Shown piece after piece: positions 34,967 through 43,989 of a DNA stretch of 64,000 nt. Numbering within the stretch: position 1 is the first letter of the stretch; each line of letters begins with the position of its first letter. The DNA comes from Desulfococcaceae bacterium. Its GTDB lineage: Bacteria; Desulfobacterota; Desulfobacteria; Desulfobacterales; Desulfosalsimonadaceae. The DNA lies in the NCBI GenBank assembly GCA_030145385.1, contig JAQYVU010000003.1, positions 1 to 64,000 of the forward strand, in the 5' to 3' direction. The translations under genes and the position numbers were made by a program. The notes under the pieces are model-generated. The model saw nothing but the letters and a program-made list of their open reading frames with translations, ran no database searches and was not told the DNA's origin.

Positions 34967-36013
34967 TTAGGCCGGCCTGTTGGCCGAGGGGTCCCCGCCC
35001 AGCATCACGGATACCCAGTAGGTCTCTTCATTGCTTTCAAAGGCAATTTTCATGATCATGGTTAACGGAACGGACAACAGCATGCCCACCGGACCCAGCA
35101 CCCATCCCCAGAAAACCAGGGAAAGGAAAACAACCAGGGTTGAAAGGCCTAGTCCCTGTCCCATGAATTTCGGTTCAACAAGGCTTCCGATCACAATATT
35201 GACTATTACAAATCCCAAACCGGCCAGCAGGCAATGTAATGTACCCAGTTGAATCAGGGCAAGAAGAACCGCCGGTACGGCGGCAATGATCGATCCGATA
35301 TTAGGTACATAGTTTAAGAGAAATGCCAGCAGCCCCCACAGCAGCGAATAATCAACTCCGAGGATTGCCAGCCAGGCCCAGATGAACAGGCCGGTAATGA
35401 GGCTGAATATGGTTTTTAATGCCAGGTAACGGTTGACGCTTTCGGTAAATTTACTGAACCCGGCCAGGGATTTTTCAGGTGCTTTTAATCCGGCCCGGAT
35501 TTTATTCGGGAAACCGGAAGCTTCCAGCAGGATAAAAATAACGGTGAGCAGAATCATAAACGCATTGGTCAGGACGCCGCTCAAGCCGGAAAGGGTTTTT
35601 GCGGCCATCTGCATGGCGGTTCCCGGATTAAATGCGTTCTTCAGGATATCATCGCTGATTTCGATGCCGAAACCAATCAGCCATTGCTGTAGGCCGGCGG
35701 ATTTTGAAACCAGTAACTCCCTGTAAACAGGCAGCGAATTTGTGAAGTCATTGACTGAAGTCCCGACAAACCGGGCAATGAGATAGAAAATGGCGATAAT
35801 GGAGGTGATAATAAAAAAAATGGCAACAACGTTCGGAACGCCTTTTTTTTGCATCCAGAACAGCGGCGGCGTAAAAATAATGGCAATGAAAACAGAAAGA
35901 AAAAAAGGCACCAGAATATCTCCGGCGGATCGCATTCCCGCAACGATAATAATAAAGCAGGCAACGCCAATGAGTGCACTGGCTCCTGTTGAAAACCCTT
36001 TTTTGGATTGCAT
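34967..36013 (-). CDS. AI-2E transporter family (PerM/YdiK-like) permease
   Basis: 348 aa with eight predicted TM segments and the family motifs NYVPNIGSIIAAVPAVLLAL and GLGLSTLVVFLSLVFWGWVLGPVGMLLSVP (two separate blocks). Members transport autoinducer-2, ions or unknown solutes. It is the first gene of a two-gene operon with the MFS gene. Between it and the divergent DUF1573 gene (36014-36333) only a promoter for the latter can be suggested. Confidence 0.9.
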   Translation of the reverse strand: MQSKKGFSTGASALIGVACFIIIVAGMRSAGDILVPFFLSVFIAIIFTPPLFWMQKKGVPNVVAIFFIITSIIAIFYLIARFVGTSVNDFTNSLPVYRELLVSKSAGLQQWLIGFGIEISDDILKNAFNPGTAMQMAAKTLSGLSGVLTNAFMILLTVIFILLEASGFPNKIRAGLKAPEKSLAGFSKFTESVNRYLALKTIFSLITGLFIWAWLAILGVDYSLLWGLLAFLLNYVPNIGSIIAAVPAVLLALIQLGTLHCLLAGLGFVIVNIVIGSLVEPKFMGQGLGLSTLVVFLSLVFWGWVLGPVGMLLSVPLTMIMKIAFESNEETYWVSVMLGGDPSANRPA

Positions 36014-36235
36014 GTTTCCTCCCGGTCCATATTTTGTGGATTATTTAAAAATATTTTTAACAGATATGGAAAAAATGGGCAAGAAAGACTAAATGCTGAT
36101 ATTTTTTTCATATGACTTGATAAGCGTAGAATCATTCTTAACTTAATTTCGTTGCTGGTCAAAGTTTGAGGTAAATTTAATATGCTAATATGGCTTAAAT
36201 AATTGGTTTTGATGTCTGATACCGGTATATATACC

Positions 36236-36264
36236 TTGACATCACACCGGATCTTTCTTAAATA
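36236..36264 (+). promoter_or_regulatory. possible sigma-70 promoter of the TGA-containing DUF1573 gene
   Basis: A perfect TTGACA at 36236-36241 is followed after 17 bp by TAAATA (36259-36264), or after 19 bp by AATAAT, which is closer to consensus but at a poor spacing. The leader to ATG 36334 would be about 65 bases. Confidence 0.4.
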
Positions 36265-36333
36265 ATTTGATAATTCAGATTTCTTTTACGGTTATCTGCT
36301 TGTTTATTTTTGTTAATATTAAAGGAGTGTTGT

Positions 36334-37110
36334 ATGAGAAAACGATTTTGTTTAATGCTGCTGATAGTTTCCTTATCGGTTATCGGTTTTCTGGCACCGG
36401 TTCAGGCAGAGGAAGGTACTCCGGTAGCGGTTATTGAAAATAATTCGTTTGATTTTGGTGCTGTATACGAGGGAACAAATGTCATCCATGATTTTAAAAT
36501 CCAGAACAAGGGGGATGCGGATCTTGAAATCAAAAATGTCAAATCCGGGTGAGGGTGCTCAACGGTTTCTCGACCAAAGAAACCAATTCCTCCCGGTGGT
36601 GAGGATACGATTACATTCAAGCTGTCAACAAAGTCATATGGCGGTCGTTCACTGAAAAAAAACATAAAAGTTTACACCAATGACCCGGAAAATGAAAAAA
36701 TTAATTTGCAGCTTTCGGGAAAAGTGAAAAAGTTTGTGACAATTAAACCCAGCAAGGTATTTTTAAAGGGAAACGTGGGTGAAAGCATTTCTCAGACGGT
36801 CACCATTATTCCCGGAGAAGATGAAAATTTCAAGATTTTACAGGTCAACGCGCTCAAGGGTGTTGATTATAAATATTCTTTTAAAGATATCGAGATCGAA
36901 GGCCGGCCTGCCTATGAGCTGACAGTGGAAAATATAAGACAAACCGAAGGCCGGTATTTTGATAAAATTTTCATGATTACCGACAGAACGGACCAACCGC
37001 CGATCAGTATCATTGTGTCCGGATATCTGCTAAAACCGAAAACCCTGAAAGCAGAAGAAAAAGAGACCACCGTCGTTCCTGAAAATGAACCGGAAAAAGC
37101 GGGCAATTAA
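36334..37110 (+). CDS. DUF1573-family protein with in-frame TGA, candidate selenoprotein
   Basis: ATG 36334 has AAAGGAGTG just upstream. The frame runs to 37110 (258 residues) if the TGA at 36550-36552 is read as selenocysteine at residue 73. Before it: signal peptide (1-25) and FDFGAVYEGTNVIHDFKIQNKGDADLEI. Around it: VKSG-U-GCSTVS. After it the same frame continues the domain (PIPPGGEDTITFKLSTKSYGG, KVYTND, LSGKVKKF). The Cys paralogue at 22983-23816 reads VRTG-C-ACAVPE at the same place, so the TGA replaces the first Cys of the CxC pair. A hairpin follows the TGA (36564-36584). A nonsense mutation would be an odd coincidence at this codon with an undamaged downstream frame. Confidence 0.82.
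36550..36592 (+). promoter_or_regulatory. putative bacterial SECIS hairpin directly after the TGA
   Basis: GGTTTC (36564-36569) pairs perfectly with GAAACC (36579-36584) around a nine-base loop (TCGACCAAA), and GAGG overlapping the TGA (36551-36554) can pair with CCTC (36589-36592). The apical loop begins 17 bases after the TGA, within the distance known for bacterial SECIS elements. The loop has its first G at position 3, which is slightly off the usual rule of a G in the first two positions. Confidence 0.5.
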
Positions 37111-37116
37111 TCTGTT

Positions 37117-37737
37117 TTGATAAATAAAATCAAGGTATTAGCTTTTGACTGCGACGGTGTCATGTTTGACACCGAAAAAGCGAACAAAGCATATTATAAT
37201 GATCTTTTGAAACATTTCGGGCGTCATTCCATGACGCCCGATCAATTTGCCTATGCCCAAATGCATACGGTGGATGAATCTCTTGCCCATCTTTTCCCTG
37301 ATCCGGAAAGTTTTGCGGCTGCCCAGGCATTGCGGAAACAGACCGGATATTATCCATACCTGAAGTATATGGAAATAGAGCCTGACTTAATCGCCATTCT
37401 GGAAAAATATACCGGCAGATTAAGGATTGCCGTGGCGACAAACCGGATGGATACCATGAACAAGGTGCTTGCCGTGCATGGTATTGAAAAGTATTTTGAC
37501 CTGGTTGTCACCGCTCTTGATGTTCCCCGGCCCAAGCCGCATCCTGACCCGCTGCTACGCGTGCTGGAATATTTCCATGTTGCTCCGTATGAAATGTTGT
37601 ATGTCGGGGATTCCGAACTGGATGACCTGGCCGCCAAAGCCGCGGGTGTTCCACTGGCAGCTTATGACAACACCTCTCTGGCCGGTGATTATCATATCAA
37701 ACGATTGGGCGAGCTTGAAAACATCATAAACATGTGA
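37117..37737 (+). CDS. HAD-superfamily phosphatase (phosphoglycolate phosphatase-like)
   Basis: 206 aa from a TTG start 6 bp after the DUF1573 stop; no later start keeps the first motif. Motif I is VLAFDCDGVMFDT with nucleophile Asp and acid Asp, motif II is IAVATNR, and motif III/IV is RPKPHPDPL with GDSELDDLAAKAAG. These are the HAD-IA features of PGP/Gph-type phosphatases. Substrate unknown. The stop overlaps possible upstream starts of polA, so the two are likely cotranscribed. Confidence 0.85.
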   Translation: MINKIKVLAFDCDGVMFDTEKANKAYYNDLLKHFGRHSMTPDQFAYAQMHTVDESLAHLFPDPESFAAAQALRKQTGYYPYLKYMEIEPDLIAILEKYTGRLRIAVATNRMDTMNKVLAVHGIEKYFDLVVTALDVPRPKPHPDPLLRVLEYFHVAPYEMLYVGDSELDDLAAKAAGVPLAAYDNTSLAGDYHIKRLGELENIINM

Positions 37738-37772
37738 TGGCTTCGCATTCCTTTTTACGGGATTATAATTTT

Positions 37773-40454
37773 ATGACAAAGCATAAAACGGTATACCTCA
37801 TCGATGGCACGGCTTATATTCATCGTGCATATCATGCGGTCCGGAGTCTTTCCACTTCAAAAGGATTTCCTTCCAATGCAGTATTCGGATTCACACGAAT
37901 GCTGATTAAACTCATCGAGGATAAATCACCGGAATATGTTGCCATGTTTTTTGACAGCAAAGGCCCGACGTTTCGCCATGAAATTTATTCCGACTATAAA
38001 GCCAACCGCCCGCCCATGGCAGATGATATGGCGGTTCAGATCCCATTTATAAAAAAAGTTACCGCCGGTTTTAATATACCGATTTATGAACTGGCCGGAT
38101 ATGAAGCCGATGATCTGATTGGTACGGTTGCCCAAAAGGCTGTCGAGCAAGGATTTGATGTCATCATGGTAACCGGCGACAAGGATTTTATGCAGCTGGT
38201 GACCGATAAAATTACCATATGGGATCCGATGAAGGATGAGGTGATTGATCGGGATGCTGTTTTTGAAAAACACGGCCTTGAACCTTCGCAAATGCTGGAT
38301 GTTTTGGGCCTGGCCGGCGATTCCGCAGACAATATTCCTGGCGTTCCGGGTATCGGTCCAAAAACAGCCATCACCCTGTTGAAATCTTTTTCAAGTATGC
38401 AGCAACTCTATGATCAGATCGATCAGGTCAAGGCGGCAAAACAGCGGGAAAAATTGAAAGAGAATAAAGAACAGGCGTTTATGAGCCGGGAGCTTGCAGA
38501 GATAAATACGCAGGTGCCCATTCCCATTGATATTTCAGCGTTTGAGCTGACTGCACCGGACAATTTGAAGCTGGCTAATCTTTTTAAGGAACTGGAATTT
38601 CGTCAGCTGCAAAAAGCATATCCCATATCCACGGATTTGTCGCAAAAAGCGTATCAGCCGATTCTGGATGAACCTTCCTTAAATGAACTGATCGACAAAC
38701 TAAAACTTGCCGGCATCTTTGCTGTTGATACGGAAACCACGTCTGTGGACCCCATGGCCGCAAAACTGATCGGGCTTTCATTTGCCGTAAAGCCGGATGA
38801 AGGGTTTTATATTCCATGCGGTCATTGTTATCCCGGCGCACCCGGACAGCTGAACCTCGATTATGTATTAAATCGTTTAAAACCGGTTCTGGAAGATCCT
38901 GAAGTTAAAAAAATCGGTCAGAACATTAAATATGACTGGACCGTTCTGTTGCGGCACGGCGTTAATTTGTCCGGCGTTATTTTTGACACCATGCTGGCCT
39001 CTTACCTGCTCAATCCGGAAAAACGGGCGCATAACCTGGACCAGATTGCCCTGGATTTTCTGGACCATAAGATGATTTCCTATAAGGAAGCGGTCGCCAG
39101 TGATGACAGAAAGATTAATAATTTCAGTGAAGTCGATCTTGAAAAGGCGGTTCCCTATGCCTGCGAGGATGCGGATATCACCCTGATGGCATATGAAAAG
39201 TTTAAACCCATGCTGGAATCAGAGGGATTGACCCGGCTGTTTGATACTGTTGAAATGCCGTTGATCCCGGTATTGATGAGAATGGAAATGGCCGGTATCC
39301 GGGTGGATAAAGACCGGCTTTTGGAGTTGTCCAAAGACCTTGCCTTTGTTCTGGAACAGACGGAACAGCAGATCTATTCCGTTGCCGGAGAAGAATTCAA
39401 TATTAACTCCTCCCAGCAGCTCGGGAAAGTCCTTTTTGACAAGCTTCAGCTACCGGTGCAGAAAAAAACGAAAAAGAAAACAGCCTATTCAACGGATGTG
39501 GATGTGCTGACCACGCTTTCGGACCGGCATGAACTCCCGGCGCTGGTGTTGAGGCACCGTTCCATGGCAAAATTGAAATCCACCTATGTGGATGCCCTGT
39601 TTGAATTGGTAAATTCTGAAACCGGCAGAGTGCATACATCTTATAACCAGACGGTTACCGCCACCGGCCGGTTGAGCAGCTCCAATCCCAATCTGCAGAA
39701 TATTCCCATTCGCACGGAAGAGGGCAGAAAAGTCCGTGGCGCGTTTATTCCCAAAGACGGTTGGTCTTTTGTGGCCATGGATTATTCCCAGATTGAGCTC
39801 CGGCTGCTGGCACATTATTCTGATGATGAGATATTAATTGACGCGTTTACAAACGATGAGGACATTCATACCCGGACTGCCGCAGAAGTATTCCAGGCGC
39901 TTCCTGTAATGATTACCAATGAACTCAGGCAGCAGGCAAAGGTGATCAATTTCGGTATTATGTATGGTATGAGCGCTTTTAGTCTGTCCAAAGAGCTTAA
40001 AATCAGCCAGAAGATGGCAAAGACGTACATTGAGCATTATTTTAAAAGATATTCAGGGGTAAAACGGTTTATTGATTCAACCATTGAAACCGCAAAAGAG
40101 ACAAAGCTGACATCCACCGAACTGGGCCGGATACGTATGCTGCCGGATATCAACAGTAAAAATGCAAATATCCGGGGGTTTGCCGAGCGGACAGCCGTTA
40201 ACACAAAAATCCAGGGGACTGCGGCGGACCTGATCAAGCTGGCAATGATAGGGGTGGATGCCGCTATATCAGCAAACGGGCTGCAATCAAAAATGCTGCT
40301 CTCGGTTCATGATGAAATTGTATTTGAAGTGCCGGCCGAAGAACTGGAAACGATAAAAATGATGGGAACGGAAATAATGGAAAATATCTGGAAGTTCAAA
40401 GTCCCGTTAAAGGTGAATGTGGCGACTGGGAAGGACTGGGCCGAGGCACATTAA
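37773..40454 (+). CDS. polA: DNA polymerase I
   Basis: 893 aa from ATG 37773; the frame is open to 37734, but that start would add 13 residues not seen in the family. Domain order: 5'-3' exonuclease (TVYLIDGTAYIHRAYHAVR, DKDFMQLV, GLAGDSADNIPGVPGIGPKTA), 3'-5' exonuclease with an intact DxE start (FAVDTETTSVDPM) and ENIKYDW-like GQNIKYDWTVLLRHG, then family A polymerase with TATGRLSSSNPNLQNIP, AMDYSQIELRLLAHYS, the O helix RQQAKVINFGIMYGMS and LLSVHDEIVFEVP. All three activities appear to be retained. It fills gaps in replication and repair. Confidence 0.97.
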   Translation: MTKHKTVYLIDGTAYIHRAYHAVRSLSTSKGFPSNAVFGFTRMLIKLIEDKSPEYVAMFFDSKGPTFRHEIYSDYKANRPPMADDMAVQIPFIKKVTAGFNIPIYELAGYEADDLIGTVAQKAVEQGFDVIMVTGDKDFMQLVTDKITIWDPMKDEVIDRDAVFEKHGLEPSQMLDVLGLAGDSADNIPGVPGIGPKTAITLLKSFSSMQQLYDQIDQVKAAKQREKLKENKEQAFMSRELAEINTQVPIPIDISAFELTAPDNLKLANLFKELEFRQLQKAYPISTDLSQKAYQPILDEPSLNELIDKLKLAGIFAVDTETTSVDPMAAKLIGLSFAVKPDEGFYIPCGHCYPGAPGQLNLDYVLNRLKPVLEDPEVKKIGQNIKYDWTVLLRHGVNLSGVIFDTMLASYLLNPEKRAHNLDQIALDFLDHKMISYKEAVASDDRKINNFSEVDLEKAVPYACEDADITLMAYEKFKPMLESEGLTRLFDTVEMPLIPVLMRMEMAGIRVDKDRLLELSKDLAFVLEQTEQQIYSVAGEEFNINSSQQLGKVLFDKLQLPVQKKTKKKTAYSTDVDVLTTLSDRHELPALVLRHRSMAKLKSTYVDALFELVNSETGRVHTSYNQTVTATGRLSSSNPNLQNIPIRTEEGRKVRGAFIPKDGWSFVAMDYSQIELRLLAHYSDDEILIDAFTNDEDIHTRTAAEVFQALPVMITNELRQQAKVINFGIMYGMSAFSLSKELKISQKMAKTYIEHYFKRYSGVKRFIDSTIETAKETKLTSTELGRIRMLPDINSKNANIRGFAERTAVNTKIQGTAADLIKLAMIGVDAAISANGLQSKMLLSVHDEIVFEVPAEELETIKMMGTEIMENIWKFKVPLKVNVATGKDWAEAH

Positions 40455-40459
40455 CAGTT

Positions 40460-40602
40460 GATGGCTTCGTAAAAAGCCCAACTACTGCGTTGCGTTGCAT
40501 CCTTCGTTTCTTCAATGTACGAAAAGTACGAATCATCACTCAGGATTTGCGCGTCTTGTACTTGGACCTTTTTTCTTTGCCATCTGAATCTGACTTTTAA
40601 CC
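40460..40602 (+). repeat. palindromic repeat family B, copy 1 (direct partner 43790-43932)
   Basis: About 143 bp starting GATGGCTTCGTAAAAAG and ending near GACTTTTAACC, with the shared internal blocks TACGAATCATCACTCAGGAT and TTTTTTCTTTGCCATCT. A second copy in the same orientation is at 43790-43932. It lies between convergent polA and the small gene at 40609-40791 and might serve as a bidirectional terminator. Confidence 0.85.
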
Positions 40603-40608
40603 GGTTTA

Positions 40609-40791
40609 TTATTTTGATTTTCCTGAAGGATCGGATTTGGTCGTGGACTCGCGGACTGATTTTTCAACGGTATTGTAAATATTCCGAAAGTGGTCATGAA
40701 AACTGGTGGGCGAGATGTTGCCCACTTCAATGAATTTTACAACGATTTCCTTGGCGGTTTTTAAGATCAGTTCGTCTGTTTTGGATCCCAT
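40609..40791 (-). CDS. small conserved hypothetical protein
   Basis: 60 aa with an ideal ribosome-binding site (AAAGGAAATAAA before ATG). The sequence ELILKTAKEIVVKFIEVGNI then SPTSFHDHFRNIYNTVEKSV resembles the N-terminal helical part of Ros/MucR-type regulators (ELTA-EIV-A-V pattern) but there is no zinc finger. I treat it as a real small gene of unknown function because of the RBS and the patterned helices. Confidence 0.6.
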   Translation of the reverse strand: MGSKTDELILKTAKEIVVKFIEVGNISPTSFHDHFRNIYNTVEKSVRESTTKSDPSGKSK

Positions 40792-41007
40792 TTTATTTCC
40801 TTTTGGTTTTTCAGCGATGCTTCCCGTTAGGCAGGAAGTTCCGATACATATACCAAATCACTGTCTGATACGCAATCCATTACTTGACACCCTGATATTA
40901 TATTTTATATTAGTGGTCTTGTTTCTCAAAAAAAATTCAGGTCGATAGACTGAGCCTATATTTCTATTACAGACAGATTATTATTGAACAAAGGAGACGT
41001 TTTAAGC

Positions 41008-41901
41008 ATGATGCTCAAAAACGATGCAATAAAAGTCGGACGCAATGATCCATGCCCGTGCGGAAGCGGAAAAAAATACAAAAGATGCTGTTTGAATTCA
41101 AAGACCCCTAAACCGGTGAATCTCGAAAAATTATACCAACAGAAATATGATATCCGTTTAAAGCATCCCAAAGATGTTGAAGGTATCCGGGCGGCCGGGT
41201 GTCTTGTGGTTGAGACGCTTGATTTAATGGAAAAAAATGTCAGGGTGGGTATCACAACCGATGAACTGAATACCATTGCCCATGAATTTGCCGTAAAAAA
41301 TAATGCCGTACCGGCGCCGTTAAATTACCGGGGCTTCCCAAAGAGCATCTGTACATCCATCAATGAGGTGATCTGTCACGGGATTCCTGAAAATCGTGCA
41401 TTGAATGACGGAGACATCATCAATGTGGATATCACCCTCATATATAAGAACTATTATGCGGATGCCAGTAAAACGTATTTTGTCGGAACACCCGGCCCGG
41501 AAGCTCAAAAAATTGTTAGCGTGGCGGCTGAAAGCCTGAAGGCTGCAATGAAAATGCTGGTGCCCGGCAATACCATCGGCGATATCGGATGGGCCATTCA
41601 GAGTGTTGCGGAAGGTGAAAAATGTTCTGTTGTCCGGGAGTTTGTGGGGCACGGAGTGGGTTTTGATTTTCACGAATCTCCCCATGTGCCGCATTACGGC
41701 AGGAAAGGCGACGGGGTCGTTCTGGTACCGGGAATGGTTTTTACAGTGGAACCGATGATTAACCTGGGAAAAGCCGATTTGTTTGTCGCCAGTGACAACT
41801 GGACGGCCATTACCTGTGACCGGAAACTTTCCGCCCAGTTTGAACAGACGTATCTGATAACAGAAGACGGTTTTGAAAGTTTGACGCCGTTTGACCTTTA
41901 A
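41008..41901 (+). CDS. map: methionine aminopeptidase with N-terminal SEC-C zinc motif
   Basis: 297 aa from ATG 41008 (AAGGAG 11 bases upstream); the frame opens earlier but without a site. Residues 10-30 are a SEC-C motif (GRNDPCPCGSGKKYKRCC), then type I MAP: FPKSICTSINEVICHGIPE, INVDITLIYKNYYADAS with two metal Asp, VREFVGHGVGFDFHESP with metal His, and VFTVEPMINLG with metal Glu. It removes the initiator Met; the SEC-C finger may bind the ribosome, as seen in other MAPs. It stands alone. Confidence 0.95.
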   Translation: MMLKNDAIKVGRNDPCPCGSGKKYKRCCLNSKTPKPVNLEKLYQQKYDIRLKHPKDVEGIRAAGCLVVETLDLMEKNVRVGITTDELNTIAHEFAVKNNAVPAPLNYRGFPKSICTSINEVICHGIPENRALNDGDIINVDITLIYKNYYADASKTYFVGTPGPEAQKIVSVAAESLKAAMKMLVPGNTIGDIGWAIQSVAEGEKCSVVREFVGHGVGFDFHESPHVPHYGRKGDGVVLVPGMVFTVEPMINLGKADLFVASDNWTAITCDRKLSAQFEQTYLITEDGFESLTPFDL

Positions 41902-41961
41902 TTCTATTACCTGTCCAGACCGGATCCTTATCGGGCATATCGACCGGGTGTGCGTTGTTTT

Positions 41962-43602
41962 TTATGAAGCCATGAATTTTATCTGACAATACCTGTCCGA
42001 TATACACAGGGCCGCTGTGGCAGCAGTAAATTCAATGAGTTCGGGAATGGATATCTGCTGATTAAATCCGCCGAGATGCGGTCCGGTGAGTATGGTGATA
42101 TCTTCTTTTCCTTTTTCCATGCGTCTGATTTGTTCCGTCTGAAAACCGCGGCTGGATAGAAAATCAAAAAAATCAGTTTCACTCATTGCCTTTTGTTCAG
42201 CGATTCGCAGAATTTCCTCCATATGGCGGTCCACTCCCATTTCATCAATCATCCGGGTGATGAACCGGTCCAGATCCAGGTCCAGATATCGGGGAAGGGT
42301 TCCCGTAAACTCGTTTCCCGTAAACCCTCTGTAATAATTTGTAAAAATTTTTTTCACGGTTTTTTTCAAAAATGGTTCATTAAAAAGGTCCCGGGTATCC
42401 ACCGGATTGCCAAAATCATCGAAACCCGTCCTGGAATCATCGCGGTTTCTGAAATAACTTCCGGCAATCAAAACCAGGCTGAATACATGGGAGCCGATAA
42501 ATTCATACAGTTTGCGAGAAGATCCATTAAATGAAATAAAGTGTTCAAAATCCCTTATACCGGTTTTGCCGATATTCGGAAACCGGCAGGAGTTCAGCCA
42601 CCGATCGAGTCTTCCGCCTTTTGGCCATTCATATAATCCGCCGTCATCTCTTCGCTGGCGCTGCACCCGATTGTGAAAAAGGGGGATGGGAGCGGTATGG
42701 ATAATACCGAATGAGGCCAGACGACCCAGAAGCAGGGAATTCCGGGTCATGATTTTATAAAACGTTTTTTCCGGCAGAAGGTGGTCTTTCCTATGTTCAT
42801 TGGGGTAGCAAAAGTAATCGGGGCGTGTAATGAACCCGATGGCCGTAAAGTGGGGATCAATTGCGGCGTTTTCGGGTTCCGCGATCGGCAGATTTTCAAG
42901 CCTGAATAAATTGCTGCCTGAAATGTTGACGGGCTCGGGTATGTGGAATGACTTGTCAGGTGTTATAAAATCAGGCTGATTGCGTGATAAAAAATCCATC
43001 CATAGACCCTCAGTGTATAGCATTGCCGGATCTTCACCCGGCCGTGCCATTTTTAACACCAGAACGCGCCGCTGATTTTTTGAATGAATGATAATATTCC
43101 GGCCTTTCCATTTCAAAGACTGGTTTTCTGCAAAACCTGATTGCAGCAGCAGGCATTTCCATGAAATGGTTGGAATTACAGGCGGATGTTTTTCCGGCGC
43201 CATATTCCCCATGAGGCATGGGCCTTTGACACCAAGAGGAAGAGTACCAAGGGCTTCTGCGGCGGCCCGGTAGGATTTTTCTTTTTTTGTATGAAGAATA
43301 TGGATCAAGCTTTTTTTTGCGTGTTCCGCAAGTGCGGGGTCGACGGTTTTTTCAAGAATTGCCCCCAGAGCGTCCGCTGCTTTTTTATACAGAAAATAAA
43401 CCTGCCTCTGGGAGGCATGTTCTTCTCCTTTCAGCACACTCAATAAAGCTGTTGCAGTCGTTTTGGTTATTATTTCAGGGTTTTGTTCGATGATAAATTG
43501 AAGGTTTGACACGGTCATGTACGTGGTGACAAAGTCACTTCGTTTTTCAGTTAAATATAACTCGGCATCAAGCCGTTCTTTTTCAAGATTCCAAGAATAC
43601 AT
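41962..43602 (-). CDS. large hypothetical protein resembling SidJ-related pseudokinases
   Basis: 546 aa, no signal peptide or TM segment. The N-terminal 130 residues look like short helical repeats (KKAADALGAILEK, YRAAAEALGTLPLG). The rest contains NQRRVLVLKMARPGEDPAML, which resembles a kinase beta3 Lys strand, LASFGIIHTAPIPLFHNRVQ in the place of a catalytic loop, and PRYLDLDLDRFITRMIDE. I recall similar Desulfobacterales proteins labelled SidJ-related pseudokinase; SidJ of Legionella is a kinase-fold polyglutamylase. The link is from memory and moderate at best. The gene stands alone. Confidence 0.5.
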   Translation of the reverse strand: MYSWNLEKERLDAELYLTEKRSDFVTTYMTVSNLQFIIEQNPEIITKTTATALLSVLKGEEHASQRQVYFLYKKAADALGAILEKTVDPALAEHAKKSLIHILHTKKEKSYRAAAEALGTLPLGVKGPCLMGNMAPEKHPPVIPTISWKCLLLQSGFAENQSLKWKGRNIIIHSKNQRRVLVLKMARPGEDPAMLYTEGLWMDFLSRNQPDFITPDKSFHIPEPVNISGSNLFRLENLPIAEPENAAIDPHFTAIGFITRPDYFCYPNEHRKDHLLPEKTFYKIMTRNSLLLGRLASFGIIHTAPIPLFHNRVQRQRRDDGGLYEWPKGGRLDRWLNSCRFPNIGKTGIRDFEHFISFNGSSRKLYEFIGSHVFSLVLIAGSYFRNRDDSRTGFDDFGNPVDTRDLFNEPFLKKTVKKIFTNYYRGFTGNEFTGTLPRYLDLDLDRFITRMIDEMGVDRHMEEILRIAEQKAMSETDFFDFLSSRGFQTEQIRRMEKGKEDITILTGPHLGGFNQQISIPELIEFTAATAALCISDRYCQIKFMAS

Positions 43603-43789
43603 TTTTTTAAGTGGTAAAATTTAGATTTTTTCATGGGACTTTCTAAAACAATTTCATGTGTTTTAAAACAAAAAAGAATGTAATGGCAAGAAGAATGTAT
43701 TTTGTTTCAATTGTTTTAATTTGCATCAAATCGGTTGTTTATGTTACAAAACAGGTGCTCGGGGGGGGCATGATTGTTGAATCTGAATT

Positions 43790-43932
43790 GATGGTTTCGT
43801 AAAAAGTCCTGCTTCTGCGTTGCGCTGCATTCTTCGTTTCTTCATGGTACGATAAGTACAAATCATCACTCAGGATTTGCGCGCCTTGAATTTGGATATT
43901 TTTTCTTTGCCATCTATATCTGACTTTTTACC
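43790..43932 (+). repeat. palindromic repeat family B, copy 2
   Basis: Same element as 40460-40602 in the same orientation. Here both ends are better kept: GATGGTTTCGTAAAAAGTC at the left and, inverted, GATGAGACGGTAAAAAGTC at the right (43920-43938), giving imperfect terminal inverted repeats of about 19 bp. This is consistent with a non-autonomous mobile element. Confidence 0.85.
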
Positions 43933-43989
43933 GTCTCATCTGAATTGAATGTTTAAAAATTTTAAACACTCCGGGATTTTCAATTGCAC

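Noticed and set aside
37734..37773. Upstream start for polA at 37734
   Set aside because: The extra 13 residues are not typical of DNA polymerase I and the ATG at 37773 begins exactly at the conserved TVYLIDG block.
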